A stretch of DNA of 64,000 bases from Blasia pusilla (GCA_050084515.1 CM114273.1:37758001-37822000), one strand, 5' to 3'; positions 23,311 to 35,264 are shown, counted from the first letter of the stretch. Numbers and translations are program-made. Notes: generated by a model not told the origin, from the sequence alone.

Positions 23311-24311
23311 TGTCGCGCCCCTACTCTCCTTGAACGTCAATCTTTAGTGTTGCGGAAGCGTGCGTTCAGTAGGTCACGAACTCATCGCCGATCTGCACCC
23401 AAACACGCACTCTCGTTAGTCGGGTTTGGCCAACCGGCGTTCCAACCCACCGAGTCCTAAACTCGGCGTCTCATCAAGCTCAACCTTCCTTAGTTCCTAG
23501 CTCCCAACACATGGCAAGTCCTTCAAGACTTGGAAGAGACTTCCTGGTTAGTCCAGGGATCTGAAACGGCACTTGCACGCCTAGCGATCCCAACTGTTCA
23601 ACGGTCCTCGTGTGAGTTCGAACCGAGACCCAAGTAATTGAGTGAGTCGGCGTGAAATCCAAGAGGATGTCTAAAATCGCCTCAATGGACTTGGTGCAGG
23701 TTTTCCAACCCAACGCCCAAACTCGCGTTCCGTTCCATGCCCTTGAGCCGCCCCGCGGCGCACAAAGTGGGGTTTGGGTTCCAAGCACTCTCGGAGACCT
23801 CCCCCCTTACTAGTACTTCTGGGGTTCTCCAATAACCCCTCCCCTTTGGGAAAAGAGGTTCGGCCCTTCATTGTGGCCCTCAACCCGGCTCCACTTACAG
23901 TCGTTTTTGGGTCGTATCTCGGCCGCTGCTTATGCGTTTGCAGCGATCTTTGATGCGTTTGAACCGGCTCTCCATAAGCTTTCCAACGCACCCTTATTTG
24001 CTTCAAACGCATCTTGGCGCTAAAAGTTATAGCCATAAATACAGTCGGAAACTCTCAAACGCAAGTGGCGTTCCAAATCCGGATCTTTCCTTTGGCAACC
24101 CACTTCCTAGACTCGACTTCTTTCAAGTCTCATTCCGCGTTTGGTAAAGGTTTCTGAGTTGCGACCATCACATCTGAAACGCGACTTCTCGCTCGCGTCT
24201 CGTCTCTTGTCTCCTCTTTGAGACAACTCCAACGCGCAAACCATCTTAGCGTGAGCCCGCTAATGTTCCGATGTTCCGCTTGGCACTTGTTTGGTCATGA
24301 GGGTCGCGACA
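23311..24311 (-). repeat. 3' LTR of the chromovirus
   Basis: This 1001-bp LTR has 7-bp inverted ends (TGTCGCG/CGCGACA). It matches 29642-30631 throughout. Differences cluster near 23540-23660 and 24140-24165 and are mostly one- or two-base length changes. Being on the minus strand, this copy supplies transcript 3' end formation. Confidence 0.95.
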
Positions 24312-24325
24312 CTCACCCCTCTTTT
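24312..24325 (-). promoter_or_regulatory. Polypurine tract of the chromovirus
   Basis: On the minus strand AAAAGAGGGGTGAG lies directly before the TGTCGCG start of the 3' LTR, the expected site for plus-strand priming. Confidence 0.85.
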
Positions 24326-25005
24326 AGAGGTTGATGCCCTCATCAACGCATGAAACTTTTATTATGTCAAGTCTCTGGGCAGCCTACCCTTGACATTGAA
24401 TTGCGTTCTGGTGGCTAACCCGCAATTCCTCTTAGTCTCTAGTTGTCGCTTTGCCCCACTTAGAATTATTAGCCTCTCATCTTTGATAAGCCTGGACTAG
24501 TTCCAAGGAACTAACCTATCAAATAAGCTAACTAAGTGTGCAACCTTAGACTCTTTCGACTCATTACTGTAAACATCACACCTGTTTACCTGGTCCACAA
24601 ATCGTACTACTATTGGGTCGCTCTCGTATTCGACTTAGGCGCGTCACTAAGTTTACTTATGTGGCCACAAGTAAGATCACCCCAAGCCCCAAGACAAACT
24701 TCATCTGCCCCGCCGACGCTAGGGCGAGCCCGAGTGTAATATAACACAAGGTCCTGTTCTAGGTGCTTATCCACATCTGAGCTCTCACCTCAAATACTCC
24801 TTTGTATCGTCCTCTTGTCGTACATTCTAAGTCTATGATGAACGACTCATAGCCATGCACAACCACATACAAATTGCAATCAACACTGGTATCGAATCTC
24901 CAAATCCATACACTCCTTTATTGCAACACTAGCATATTCTAGTTACAACGGCCTTCGGCCCAAGATTCCACTGATTACAAGTCATGTCTCTAGCTTCTCC
25001 TCGTA

Positions 25006-26280
25006 CTAATGTATGTGCTTCGCTTGTGTTTGCTTGAAGTCACGCAACAATTCTTGCGCGTGTTCCAAATCCGCCTCCGCAATCCAAGTCGCCTCCTTCA
25101 CATGGTAGCCCTTCCATTTTACCAAGTATTCATACTTGTTGGCCCGACGCCTCGAACGTAAGATGGTCTCCACCTCGAACTCCGGCTCCTCATTTACGAT
25201 GACCGGGTGCGGTCTCACCACCTGTCTCCGCTCGAAACGTCCATTATCTTGAAGGTATTTCTTCAACAATGACACATGAAAGGTCGGGTGAATCTTGAAC
25301 TCGTCCGGACCTCAACGTATACACATCCTCAAACGGGTTTGCCACAATCACATACGGTCCAAAGATACTTGGTAGATACCATGAGACAACTCTTTCGGAA
25401 GAGTGAGATTCTTCACACTCAACCACACTTGTTCTCCAACTTGGAATCGCATTTGGCGCCGACTCTTGTTAGCATGCTTAATGTACCTCATTTGAGCCTT
25501 TGCAAGACTTCGCCTCGCCCTCTCTTTCGTTTCGCATCTCTACCAACAAACTTTTGCCGCCGCTTGTCGTGTTCGTGCCAATGTAGTACCCTTCGAAAGG
25601 GCTAGATCAAGAGGCCCTTTCGGCTCGTCCATTTGCCGGAGAAACGAAGATTCTCTGTTGCGAGAATGCTTGGTCGAGTTGTAGCAAAGATTCCGCCATG
25701 CTCACCACTGACCCAATCGCGTTGATCAAAGAGACCGACATAATTCCTCAAATCTTGATTCACGATAGAGTTTACCTTTTCGATCTGTCCATCCGTCTGC
25801 GGGTGGAAAGCCGTCTTGAAACTCAGCTTGGTCTTAAACCTTTCGAACAAGTGCTTCCGAAAATCGGTAAACTTTGGATCTCGATCTGAAACAATGCTCC
25901 TCGGCAAACCATGAGCATGCCACCACTATCGAGGAATAGTTGCGCCGTCATTATCGCCATTGCGGAATCCACCGTCGGCACGAATCTCGCCAACTTGCTA
26001 AACCGATCAACAATCACAAGTATAGCGTTGTATCCCCAGATTCGGAAGACTCGTGATGAAATCCATACTCACACTTTGCAAGGGTCCTTCGGGATCGGCA
26101 AGGGATGCAACAAGCCTTGTTTCTTATCATAAGAGACTCTATTCGCAGCGGTCACATGGTCTTCACATATTGAGCAACATCCTCCTTCATGTTGGGCCAA
26201 AAGAACCGCCGACGTAGCAGCTAGCGAGATTTCTCTCCTTTATGTCCCGCCAAGGGTCCGTCGTGACATTAAACTAACAC
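25006..26280 (-). pseudogene. Chromovirus integrase and C-terminal chromodomain
   Basis: Integrase inserts the cDNA copy. On the minus strand, a degraded HHCC zinc region (about 26280-26150) is followed by DRFSKLARFVPT, SIVSDRDPKF (second catalytic Asp) and AFHPQTDGQIEKVNS (catalytic Glu), with frameshifts between blocks. The last frame, 25275-25006, ends in a chromodomain: FEVETILRSRRRANKYEYLV then KWKGYHVKEATWIAEADLE. Its aromatic and WKGY...TW positions are kept, so it could bind methylated histone H3. It terminates at 25006 with a stop. Confidence 0.88.
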
Positions 26281-26366
26281 CTTGGTTCGCATTCTACCTT
26301 GCCCTACATAGATCCTACTCTGTTTGAACCTCGAAACCGTGCCTCAAACTTATGTTGGCCACCTTC

Positions 26367-28189
26367 TCACCGCTTCAACTTCCTCGGGTATTCCCTTGCT
26401 TGAGCATCCTTCATATATCCTTCACGAATCCTTCTCTCCAGATCTGTTTCCTTAGGGAACATTGCTCTCAAGACCTGTGTCGTCGATGGAATGTGTTCCT
26501 CCTTGCGACTTAACGCATGTGGAATCACATTATCTTTACCTGGCTTGTGGATCAACTCTACATCCATCGGCGCCAAGGTATCATGCCACCGCAGATTGTT
26601 TTGGTGTCACTCGATCCGGGTCTCAAAATACTTGAGTGATATATTATCGGTGAATACTCGAGTCTGTGGAGCCCTAGATAATGTCGCCACTTCCTCAAGC
26701 AATGTATCACCGCGAACAACTCTTTCTCGTGAGTAGGCCATCTCCTTTCAGTGTCGCTAAGCTTCTTGCTCTCATATGCCACCGGTCTCCCTTCTTGCAC
26801 CAACATTCCTGCAACCGCGAAATCACTAGCATCGGTATGCACTTCGAACGGTTTGTCAAACTCCGGCACTTTAACATGGTTCTGCGATAGAATCGCTTCA
26901 CTCGGTTGAATGCCTCATTAACTTCATGGGTCCAAGTCGTGTTGGCAAACTTTGCCGTCCAATCCGTGAGAGGTCTCACAATTCCCGAAAATTTTTTCAC
27001 ATAAGTACGATAAAATTGCACCGCACCTATGAACCTCCTCATCCCCTTTACAGTGGATGGGGGTTCCCACTCGGAAATAGCCTTTACCTTTTCCATGTCT
27101 GGACTGACGCCATCTGCACTGACCACGTGACCCAAGAATTTGATCTTACTCAAACCAAATTCGCTCTTCTCTACATTCGCATACAGCTGATTTGCCCTTA
27201 GCTTAGACAAGACCGCTCTCACATGTCGAACGTGCTCCTCTAGTGACTTCGAATAGATAAGTATATCATCGATATAGATGATAACATACTCATCCATTTC
27301 CTTGTGAAAAATGGAGTTCATCAATGTGGTGAACGTCGGAGGCGCGTTACATAGACCGAAAGGCATCACTACAAACTCAAAGGAACCGTATCTCGTCCTG
27401 CACGCAGTCTTCTCCACATCTGCCTCGGCAATCCGAATCTGGTAATATCCTGACTTCAAGTCAATCCTACTGAAATATCTCGCTGGCGTGCCGACCTATC
27501 AAAGAGATCATCTATCCTTGGAAGAGGATAATTGTTCGAACCGTCACTTTGTTGGTGCCACGGTAATCAACACACCTCATCTTTCCATCCTTCTTCTTTA
27601 CAAAGAGAACAGGTGCTCCATAAGGTGACTTGCTAGTCATAATGTAACCCTTTTCCAAGAGCTCACTTAACTGTTTTTTCAACTCAAGAAGTTCCTCTTG
27701 ATTCAACCTATATGGTGCTTTTGAAGGCGGTTGGGAACCGGGTATGATCTCTATCTTATGATCTACGGCTCTTTGCGGCGGCAATTCAGTCGGAAGCTCA
27801 TTTGTCAAGACATCCTCAAACTCCTTGACCACTTCCTGAAGTGGTTCTGGGACTCCCCTTGAAGCAGCGTCCTGATCTCTGCGTATACTGCTTGTAGCCT
27901 CCTCCACTTGTCTCATAAAGCAGAGAAATCCATCCTCCAACTCAGTCATGCTCCTCCTTGTGATCGAGTTCACCAACTCCATCTTCGCTGGAACCTCACG
28001 GACCAACCGCACATGTAACCGTTTGCCTTTTAGCAAGACACTCAACCTCAATGGTCGGCGTCTTAACTCCACCTCATACGCATCTAGGAATGTATTCCCC
28101 AAAACTCCGTCAATGCCGTCCATTTCGCATACAGTGAAATTCTCCTTCAACTCGAATACCCGCATCCCTCTTGTCAAACCCAAGACCAA
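26367..28189 (-). pseudogene. Chromovirus reverse transcriptase and RNase H
   Basis: The first frame (28189-27512) carries the end of the protease region and the start of reverse transcriptase ([20 protein letters not shown]). The second (27459-26707) carries GYYQIRIAEADVEKTACRTR, PFGLCNAPPTF and the catalytic YIDDILIYS. RNase H follows at 26869-26558 with FEVHTDASDFAVAGMLVQ and KLSDTERRWPTHEKELFAV. Breaks near 27510-27460, 26860 and 26640 shift the frame. The functional order matches plant chromoviruses. Confidence 0.9.
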
Positions 28190-28575
28190 ATCGAAGTCCG
28201 ATGAGACTTGCCTCCTGCAAATCCCACTCGAATGGGCTCGTCCGCCTTAGAGGTAGACAGCCCCAGTTCCTTCACGATTCTCGGGCTTAAGAAGGAGTGC
28301 GAAGCCCCTGTATCCACGAGCAACAACACATTGCGATGAGCAATCTTGGATCTTAGGTACACCAAATTGTGCGTCCTCTTGGTGACTTGAAGGGACGTCT
28401 CCATATCGCCCGCCAACAGATGCTTAGCAGCAAACGCAATCATACTCCCATTACTAACCTTCGGTTTCGAACACCCTTTCGACAGGTGCCCCGGTTCGCC
28501 ATAGTTGTAGCATATGACCTTGCCGTTCCCCGTCTTTGAGTGTTGTCCTCCTTCGGCGGCCGCATGAAGTTTCAC
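28174..28575 (-). pseudogene. Chromovirus nucleocapsid knuckle and aspartic protease
   Basis: This frame starts with a zinc-knuckle remnant, CYNYGEPGHLSKGC, whose second Cys is now Tyr. About 55 residues later comes the protease active site VLLLVDTGASHSFLSPRIV. The domain runs on into the next frame (28189-27512), which begins within the protease C-terminal part (DGVLGNTFL). It cleaves the element's polyprotein. Confidence 0.88.
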
Positions 28576-28728
28576 TGCGTTTTCTTTGCCAGGGTAGACG
28601 ACTCTCTGGTTCGTCTTTGGGCCCCCACTCCACCTCTTTTGAACGCCTCCTTATTTTTCGACTTCTTGAAAAAACTTTTGACTCGAAGGGTTTCGGGTTT
28701 GGACCTCATCGTCCCCTAATCCGCTCCG

Positions 28729-29498
28729 CTAGCCGAAGGTCCGCGCAGTCTCCTGGCAACGTCGGCATTCGGTAAAGGGCCTTTCGGCGCTCGGCTTGAG
28801 TCCACTAATGAAGATAGCCTTCTTCGCGTGCTCATCCATCTTCGGACTAGAAGTCGTTTCAGCACTAAACTCCCTCACATACGCGCTTAAGGAACCACTC
28901 TGCGCATCCACACGCATTCCACCGTGTCACGCAACCCTTGGTACTCGAGTGAACCGATCCCCAATCAACTCCTTGAACTCCTCCCAACTCAGAGGTGACT
29001 CACCGCCCAGATATTCCTCTCGTTGAGCGGTCCACCATTGTAGAGCATGATCCTTCAGGAAAGTAACGGCTACCGTCATCTTGTCTCCTTTCGGTGCCTT
29101 TGCGCCTCGAAATGATTCGATTCCGTAAGGAAATCCTTCACTTTCGCAGCGCCCCACTCCGATAAATGGCGTGGCAGGTTCGTCTTGCAGAGCTTTTTGC
29201 CCCTTTTCGGGTTTCGAGTGGCCTCTAACTCGGCAATCCGCTTGCTTTTCTGGGACATCTGCTCCACCAACACCTTCAACAAGTCCAACGTCTGGCTCGA
29301 CTCCGTCCTTTCCCCTGAGTTTGGGCCCACTGGCCCCGTGGAAGGAGTCGCCACTAGGACGTCCTCACGATTGGCGTTCAGCTCTTCGGGAGTCTCCGAC
29401 TCCTCTATAGCTTCACGGTCCGGCATTGGTTCCTCTCTCGGTTCACGTCGCTTGATTCGGCGCTTCTTGGGTTGTTCTCCCTCGATCGCCATCTCCAA
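28729..29498 (-). pseudogene. Chromovirus gag
   Basis: Three minus-strand frames (29498-29076, 29157-28927, 28917-28729) together form a capsid protein. The first holds a charged N-terminal segment. The second carries the typical LKDHALQWWTAQREEY and LSWEEFKELIGDRFTRV blocks of plant gypsy gag. The third has LSAYVREFSAETTSSPKMDE and IFISGLKPSAER. Two frameshifts separate them. A start Met at 29498 lies about 140 bases from the primer binding site. Confidence 0.85.
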
Positions 29499-29627
29499 GC
29501 CAACTCACTTAGATCTCCTCCTCGTTTCTTGCATCCCTCCTCGAGCGTCCGAGTCTAGCCGCTACCTTGAAATTTCCCAAGCGTCCGGCTGATCCCACGA
29601 CCCCAAGTTCTCGCTCACCAAGGATAA

Positions 29628-29639
29628 GCTCTGATACCA
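29628..29639 (-). promoter_or_regulatory. Primer binding site, initiator-Met tRNA
   Basis: The minus strand reads TGGTATCAGAGC two bases inside the 5' LTR, the common plant binding site for the 3' end of initiator methionine tRNA. It fixes the orientation and the inner edge of the LTR. Confidence 0.92.
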
Positions 29640-29641
29640 CT

Positions 29642-30631
29642 TGTCGCGCCCCTACTCTCCTTGAACGTCAATCTTTAGTGTTGCGGAAGCGTGCGTTCAG
29701 TAGGTCACGAACTCATCGCCGATCTGCACCCAAACACGCACTCTCGTTAGTCGGGTTTGGCCAACCGGCGTTCCAACCCACCGAGTCCTAAACTCGGCGT
29801 CTCATCAAGCTCAACCTTCCTTAGTTCCTAGCTCCCAACACATGGCAAGTCCTTCAAGACTTGGAAGACTTCTGGTTAGTCCAGGATCTCAAACGGCACT
29901 TGCACGCCTAGCGATCCCAAGCATTCAACGGTCCTCGTGTGAGTTCAACCGAGACCCAAGTAATTGAGTCGGCGTGAAATCCAAGAGGGATGTCTAAAAT
30001 CGCCTCAATGGACTTGGTGCAGGTTTTCCAACCCAACGCCCAAACTCGCGTTCCGTTCCATGCCCTTGAGCCGCCCCGCGGCGCACAAAGTGGGGTTTGG
30101 GTTCCAAGCACTCTCGGAGACCTCCCCCCTTACTAGTACTTCTGGGGTTCTCCAATAACCCCTCCCCTTTGGGAAAAGAGGTTCGGGCCCTTCATTGTGG
30201 CCCTCAACCCGGCTCCACTTACAATCGTTTTTGGGTCGTATCTCGGCCGCTGCTTATGCGTTTGCAGCGATCTTTGATGCGTTTGAACCGGCTCTCCATA
30301 AGCTTTCCAACGCACCCTTATTTGCTTCAAACGCATCTTGGCGCTAAAAGTTATAGCCATAAATACAGTCGGAAACTCTCAAACGCAAGTGGCGTTCCAA
30401 ATCCGGATCTTTCCTTTGGCAACCCACTTCCTAGACTCGACTTCTTTCAAGTCTCATTCGCGTTTGGTAAGGTTTCGAGTTTGACCATCACATCTGAAAC
30501 GCGACTTCTCGCTCGCGTCTCGTCTCTTGTCTCCTCTTTGAGACAACTCCAACGCGCAAACCATCTTAGCGTGAGCCCGCTAATGTTCCGATGTTCCGCT
30601 TGGCACTTGTTTGGTCATGAGGGTCGCGACA
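29642..30631 (-). repeat. 5' LTR of the chromovirus
   Basis: This 990-bp LTR is the near-identical partner of 23311-24311 and drives transcription toward lower coordinates. It has the same terminal heptamers. It is 11 bp shorter, through several one- to few-base deletions, than the 3' LTR. Confidence 0.95.
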
Positions 30632-30635
30632 GCAA

Positions 30636-31718
30636 GCCTGCAGGAACTACTGCTAAGCTTGGATCCACTGTAACATCAATGTTAGGAAGGTGACATGGTG
30701 TACAATTACGCATATGGTCCTTCCATACCATACCATCGCGTCCCTCCAACAAGAGAACACCGGATGGCAAAACGTCAGGCACTCTCAGGATAGTGCGCCC
30801 TGCAGTCACATCCAACGTCGTCGGTGCCGTTTGCTGCAAGTAGACATAATCTCCCTGATGAAACCTCCAGATAGTTGGTCGATAACCACCATCCCGAATA
30901 TTCACATACCTCAACGTATCCCGATGTTGCGCAATCGCCAAGTTCTCGAACGCCATGGGCATCACTCTCCGAAATAACTCACCCCTCTGAGAACATGCTC
31001 GCACCCATACATCTAGGTCATCAAGGTCCAACACCTTACCAACATCTCGACCAATGGCCCCAGGTAAATTTGGCACTCGGCCATAAAGTAGCAAGTACTG
31101 TGAAAAAGACGCTAAGGATGCCTGCCTGCTGAATCTGTATCCCATCGCCAACCATGGCAACTGGAGGTCCCAATCTCCTAGGTGACCTCTCTGCAAGCCA
31201 TACTTGCGTAAACCCCTTTTCACCATCTGCACAACTCTCTCTGCTAATCCATCCGCCTCGGGATGATCTCGCGAAGTCGTGCGGTGGTCGATCAGCGCCT
31301 GATCACACAAGGCTTGAAACTCACCGCGAAACTCGGTACCCGGGTCTGTCAACACCTCAGCTGGTGCGCCATAATGACTCAGCACTCTGTCAAGGAAGGC
31401 ATCAGCTACCCCCTCACTCGCTTTGTCAAGCAATGCAACCAACTCGATCCACTTCGAGAAGTGCTCGATCATCACCAACACATAACGATTGTGACGCTCC
31501 GTCAAAGGCAAAGGTCCTGCAAAATCCAAACTCCATCTATACCGGAAGCCCATGATCGGTAATGGATGCAACTGTGGAGTCAGAGCATTGAACGATGCTG
31601 GGACCCGATCACACACCATGCACTTGGCAACAAACTGCTGAACGTCAGTCTGCATGCCTCGCCACCAATACTGAATCTGGAGCAAGCTGTACGTCCGCTT
31701 CACCCCAAAGTGACCCAA
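30636..31718 (-). pseudogene. Integrase of copy B (long open frame, interrupted by the chromovirus)
   Basis: An open frame of about 360 codons. It starts in the zinc-binding region (the HEELGHFGVKRTY block spans the start, then QFVAKCMVCDR). The catalytic core follows: SLDFAGPLPLTERHNRYVLV (first Asp), EVLTDPGTEFRGEFQ (second Asp) and TTSRDHPEADGLAERVVQMV (Glu). The C-terminal region has FHQGDYVYLQQTAPTTLDV and MVWKDHMRNCTPCHLP, like the GPY/F module of gypsy integrases. It then runs into PSLAVVPAGL at the insertion point and would continue into the PHD finger at 23306. Confidence 0.9.
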
Positions 31719-32106
31719 CTCCTCGTGACCATGCTGCTTTAGTCGTGCTCTCTACAAAAGATGCGGCACTACGCGTACTCTGCCATCCTCCCAAACCCTC
31801 AAAACATGCGTCCCCTCCCAACGGAATCATCTGGCCTGCTATAGGATCCGATCTCCTCAGGTCTTTGATGGTCTCTCTAGCACCCACAGTGCTCGCAACG
31901 CTGCCATTATGAAGGTACTCCAAGACCAGGAATATCTCGGCCACGTGTCATCTCCTCACTGGCCTCGGGATCCAAGGACTCTCCATTAGACCTCGCCATC
32001 GAAGTCTCCACACTCTGGCTCTCCATAGCCAACATTCGGACGCGTGCCATCATGGCACCGACTCCTCATCACTCTCTCCATGCCATCGAGATCCAGTCGC
32101 ATCTCG

Positions 32107-32478
32107 TTAACTCGGGCATGGGTTACCACTCAACCCATCTGCATCTTGGTTGATCGTCCCAGGTCTATGTACCACCTGAAAATCATACTCCTTCAACAAC
32201 AGAGCCCATCTCGCAAGCTTCCTTGTAAGCTTGTCGGACTCCATCAACCACTTTAGTGGTTGATGATCAGTGATGATGGTAAAGGGGTTGCCGAATAAGT
32301 AACACCTCAAATGTGCGACAGCCCACACCGTAGCCAAGCACTCACCCTCATACGAGCTGTACTTCGCCTCTGCAGGGTTGTTCGAGCGGCTAGCGTAAGC
32401 CACCACGAACTCTCTACCCTCATCATCATGTTGGGTGAGCACTGCTCCAAGCCCCAACATGCTCCAATCTGTGTGCAA
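32107..32478 (-). pseudogene. RNase H of copy B
   Basis: An open frame of 123 codons with HTDWSMLGLGAVLTQHDDEG, then VVAYASRSNNPAEAKYSSYE, TIITDHQPLKWLMESDKL and YDFQVVHRPGTINQDADGLS. It removes RNA from the RNA-DNA hybrid. Between it and the integrase the frame is broken. Confidence 0.88.
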
Positions 32479-32563
32479 CTAGAAAGGACGCCCCCTGATC
32501 GGTCTCCTCAAGATGGGTGTTGACGTCAACTTGTCCTTGAGCAACTGAAATGCTTGCTCATGC

Positions 32564-33160
32564 TCATTCCCCATGTGCCACTCGTGATCCACCTTGGTCA
32601 GCAAGGTCAGTGGCTTCGCAATCGAACTGAATCCCTAGACGTATCGCCGATAGAAGTTCGCCAATCCCATGAATGCGCAAACCCGGCTCACATCTGTAGG
32701 GCGTGGAATGCGTGAGATAGCCTCTACCTTCGTTTTCTGAACACCAAGGCCCCATGGGTATATCGTATGACCCAAGTACTCAATCTGTTTGTAGAAGAAC
32801 TTACACTTGCCTGAATGTAGCTTCAGCCCATGTAATTGCAATCGTCGAAACACCTCCTCTAGATGTCGCTCATGCTCCTCAACCGTGGCGCTAAAGACTA
32901 CGATATCATCAATATAACACCTAGCAAAATCCAAACCAGCCAAGATCCTATCCATCACCCTCTGAAACTCAGCCGGGGCGTTCTTTAACCCAAATGGTAA
33001 GAACCGCCACCGGTACAAACAATCCTTCCCGTGAGGATCGATGCCCCAAAATGCCGTCTTCTGCCTATCCTCCAGTCTGATAGGCAGCTGATGGTATCCG
33101 GATCGCAAATCCAATGAATTGAAGACCTTTGAGTGACCAATCGTATCAAAGATCTCCTAT
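32564..33160 (-). pseudogene. Reverse transcriptase of copy B, 5'-truncated
   Basis: The minus strand gives MDLRSGYHQLPIRLEDRQKT, PFGLKNAPAEFQRVMDRIL, CYIDDIVVFSATVEEHERHL and HGLKLHSGKCKFF. Everything before the SGYHQL block ends at about 33160, just after a partial EEIFDTIGHSKVFNSL block. At that point an X-derived palindrome begins. Confidence 0.9.
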
Positions 33161-33720
33161 ATATCCCAAGGAGAGAGAGCTTGAGAGCTCATTCTCTCTT
33201 TGTAAAGTAAGATCCAATGTCTCTCTACAAAATCTCACACCATAGCTCTCAAAGGTGTGCACTCTCTCTCATGTCAAACCAAACCCACTCTCCTAATGAG
33301 AGGCTTGGGTTACACTCACAAGGCAAGGGACCATAGCTCCCCCGCCTCATGCCAAGAGGTTCAACAAAGAGAGAATGAGCTCTCAAGCTCTCTCTCCTTG
33401 GGATATATACCCTTCCCCTCTCCCAAGCTCTCTCCATGATAACCTATTCTCCCAAGTCACCTCCTTGGCTCTTGACCTGATGTAGGAGGTCAAAGGCCAC
33501 TTACCAAAAATAGAAAGTCAATAATATACTCAAACTGGTACTTACCCAAAATAGTAAGTTACTCAATATGGCTCCAAATGAGCCAAAACGAAGGGAAAAC
33601 CTGCTCTCTCAGGTTTCCCAGGGCCTCAGCAGGTCATCCTCGACCTCCTAGGCCTGTCCTCCACTACTCTTGAAGATGCTCTACTAGATCTCACCGATCT
33701 ATCCTAAAGGACGTGACAGA
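33161..33720 (-). repeat. Repeat X copy with fold-back arm, truncating copy B
   Basis: Bases 33205-33717 are repeat X in reverse orientation, ending GGACGTGACA, the complement of the TGTCACG start at 56213. Before it, 33166-33204 is a small forward-orientation piece of X. It is the inverted repeat of 33366-33404 (CAAAGAGAGAATGAGCTC and its complement). This resembles a self-primed or template-switch junction. Confidence 0.75.
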
Positions 33721-34721
33721 AAGGACTTTCTCAACCATCTTTTTCATGTTGAAGCTTTGGACCACTTTGGGATTTATGATTTGCTACATCCTTGGATGTT
33801 AGATTTTGGATTCCCTCATGGTAGATGGTGGATGTGGCTCGATCTACCAATGTAGATTCACGAGTGGATTTGGCGATGTATGTCGCTTTTAGTTTATTTC
33901 TTGGCGTGATATTGGTTTACATGCATGAGAGTATTTTATATGTACATATATGTCCGTGTATTAGGAAGATTAGTGATGTTTATTGTACCCTAAACGACAT
34001 GAATTGTGTAGCGGTATGTTTGTGTACGAAAGATTATTTATGCACAAAATCACTCAAATTATGACTCGATCAATTTTATTTTATTTGTATGACTTACCAA
34101 AAAAGTCAAATTACATCTTTATCACTTATAAAGTAATTTTAGTCTTTCATTATATACATAATGATACACATGAGTACAAAAATGATAACACATCATACAT
34201 AAAGCATGATTTAAATGAAAAAATATTCAAAACTCACATTGGATATATTTTAAATAGAAAAAAAAATTTATAAGCTTTAATAAGAATGAAATTTTGATAT
34301 GAATGTTGTTAATGAATTCAAATTATCAATCGAATAAAAAGATGTATTTGCTTTGATAACCTTGAGAGTTATGGATTATTTTCCATGATCTAAAGTTAAA
34401 TTTAAATTATGGATTTACAAAAATAAATCTTAAGAGGTAAATAAATCTACATACTTGTAATCCATATATCAAGGCTTTGGAATATTTCCAAAAAATAATA
34501 GTTTTTCATTTTAGGAAAAAATAAGAATAATTATTCATTAAGACTAATGCCATGCATTTCACTTTTTGATCATGCTAATAATAGAGGTCGGAAAGCATAT
34601 AGATGAGTAAAGACATAAATATGAAGATGAATTGAATACAATGTTAGTAAAGTGTGCATGGCATGAGTATCTTACTGGTATAAGTTATGAAGGAAGAAAG
34701 ATTTACGAAGACTGTTTCAAT
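33721..34721. other. No gene recognised; AT-rich
   Basis: Mostly AT-rich sequence without coding motifs. Short frames between 33825 and 34273 have no similarity that I can name. Confidence 0.5.
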
Positions 34722-34950
34722 CACTAGAAGAAATGTATGATTTTTATGACTAAACTTTAAATTACAGACCAAAGAAATGTCTCAAATTATGTCTTGAATG
34801 GTTTAGTGATTAAATTTAGGGTCGTGCTACTTACCTAGTCATCTACTTCCGACATAAATAGTTAACAATATCGTTTAGTTATGACAAGTCATACTTGCTG
34901 CAATTGCCTAGTAATTGTGAGTCATAAACATCGACTTATGTATTTGAATG
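34722..34950 (+). repeat. CACTA-like terminal/subterminal sequence, copy 1
   Basis: It begins CACTAGAAGAAATGTATGA and continues with repeated TATGACTAA-type words. It resembles 41062-41290 in order and wording (CTCAAATTATG, CACCTAGTCATCT/TACCTAGTCATCT, CTAGTAAT). The CACTAGAAGAAA start is like the terminal inverted repeats of CACTA (En/Spm) transposons. No inverted partner was found. Confidence 0.45.
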
Positions 34951-35264
34951 CTCCAGTAATACCTTAGTTTTCCATCGATTTTGGGATATAATTTGTTTTG
35001 ACCATTCCATGTGATACAGTGCTTCCTTTGTGAGGCACTATTTCACAAAGAAAATAAAACTTCCCAACATGAACTATCCATATACATGTATTTGTGGCCA
35101 AATCTAGATTTTGAAGACATGCCATGTGGCAATTGACAACCACTTTAAGTCTGCACTTATTTTTGTAATTTCCAAATGCACGCAACTTGCAAAATTAATT
35201 TCACATAATTTTTTTTCCTTGGAAGACCTAAAATTTCAAGAAAAGAAGGGATATGAGGAGATTT

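Larger units (their letters stand above)
23311..30631 (-). mobile_element. Complete Ty3/gypsy chromovirus nested in copy B
   Basis: A 7.3-kb LTR retrotransposon on the minus strand with all landmarks: two LTRs starting TGTCGCG and ending CGCGACA, a GCAAG target-site duplication, a primer binding site for initiator-Met tRNA beside the 5' LTR, and a polypurine tract beside the 3' LTR. The gene order is gag, zinc knuckle, protease, reverse transcriptase, RNase H, integrase, chromodomain. The LTRs differ mainly by small indels, so insertion is fairly recent, yet frameshifts break gag and pol in several places. It is nested inside the older methyltransferase element (copy B). Confidence 0.95.
30632..33160 (-). 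mobile_element. DNMT-carrying gypsy element, copy B (pol part)
   Basis: This is the reverse transcriptase, RNase H and integrase portion of the same family as copies A and C, on the minus strand. The left end is broken by the chromovirus (the element resumes at 23310 downward). The right end stops inside the reverse transcriptase at about 33160, where repeat X takes over. The methyltransferase and gag parts are therefore missing here. It has the longest open integrase of all copies. Confidence 0.9.
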
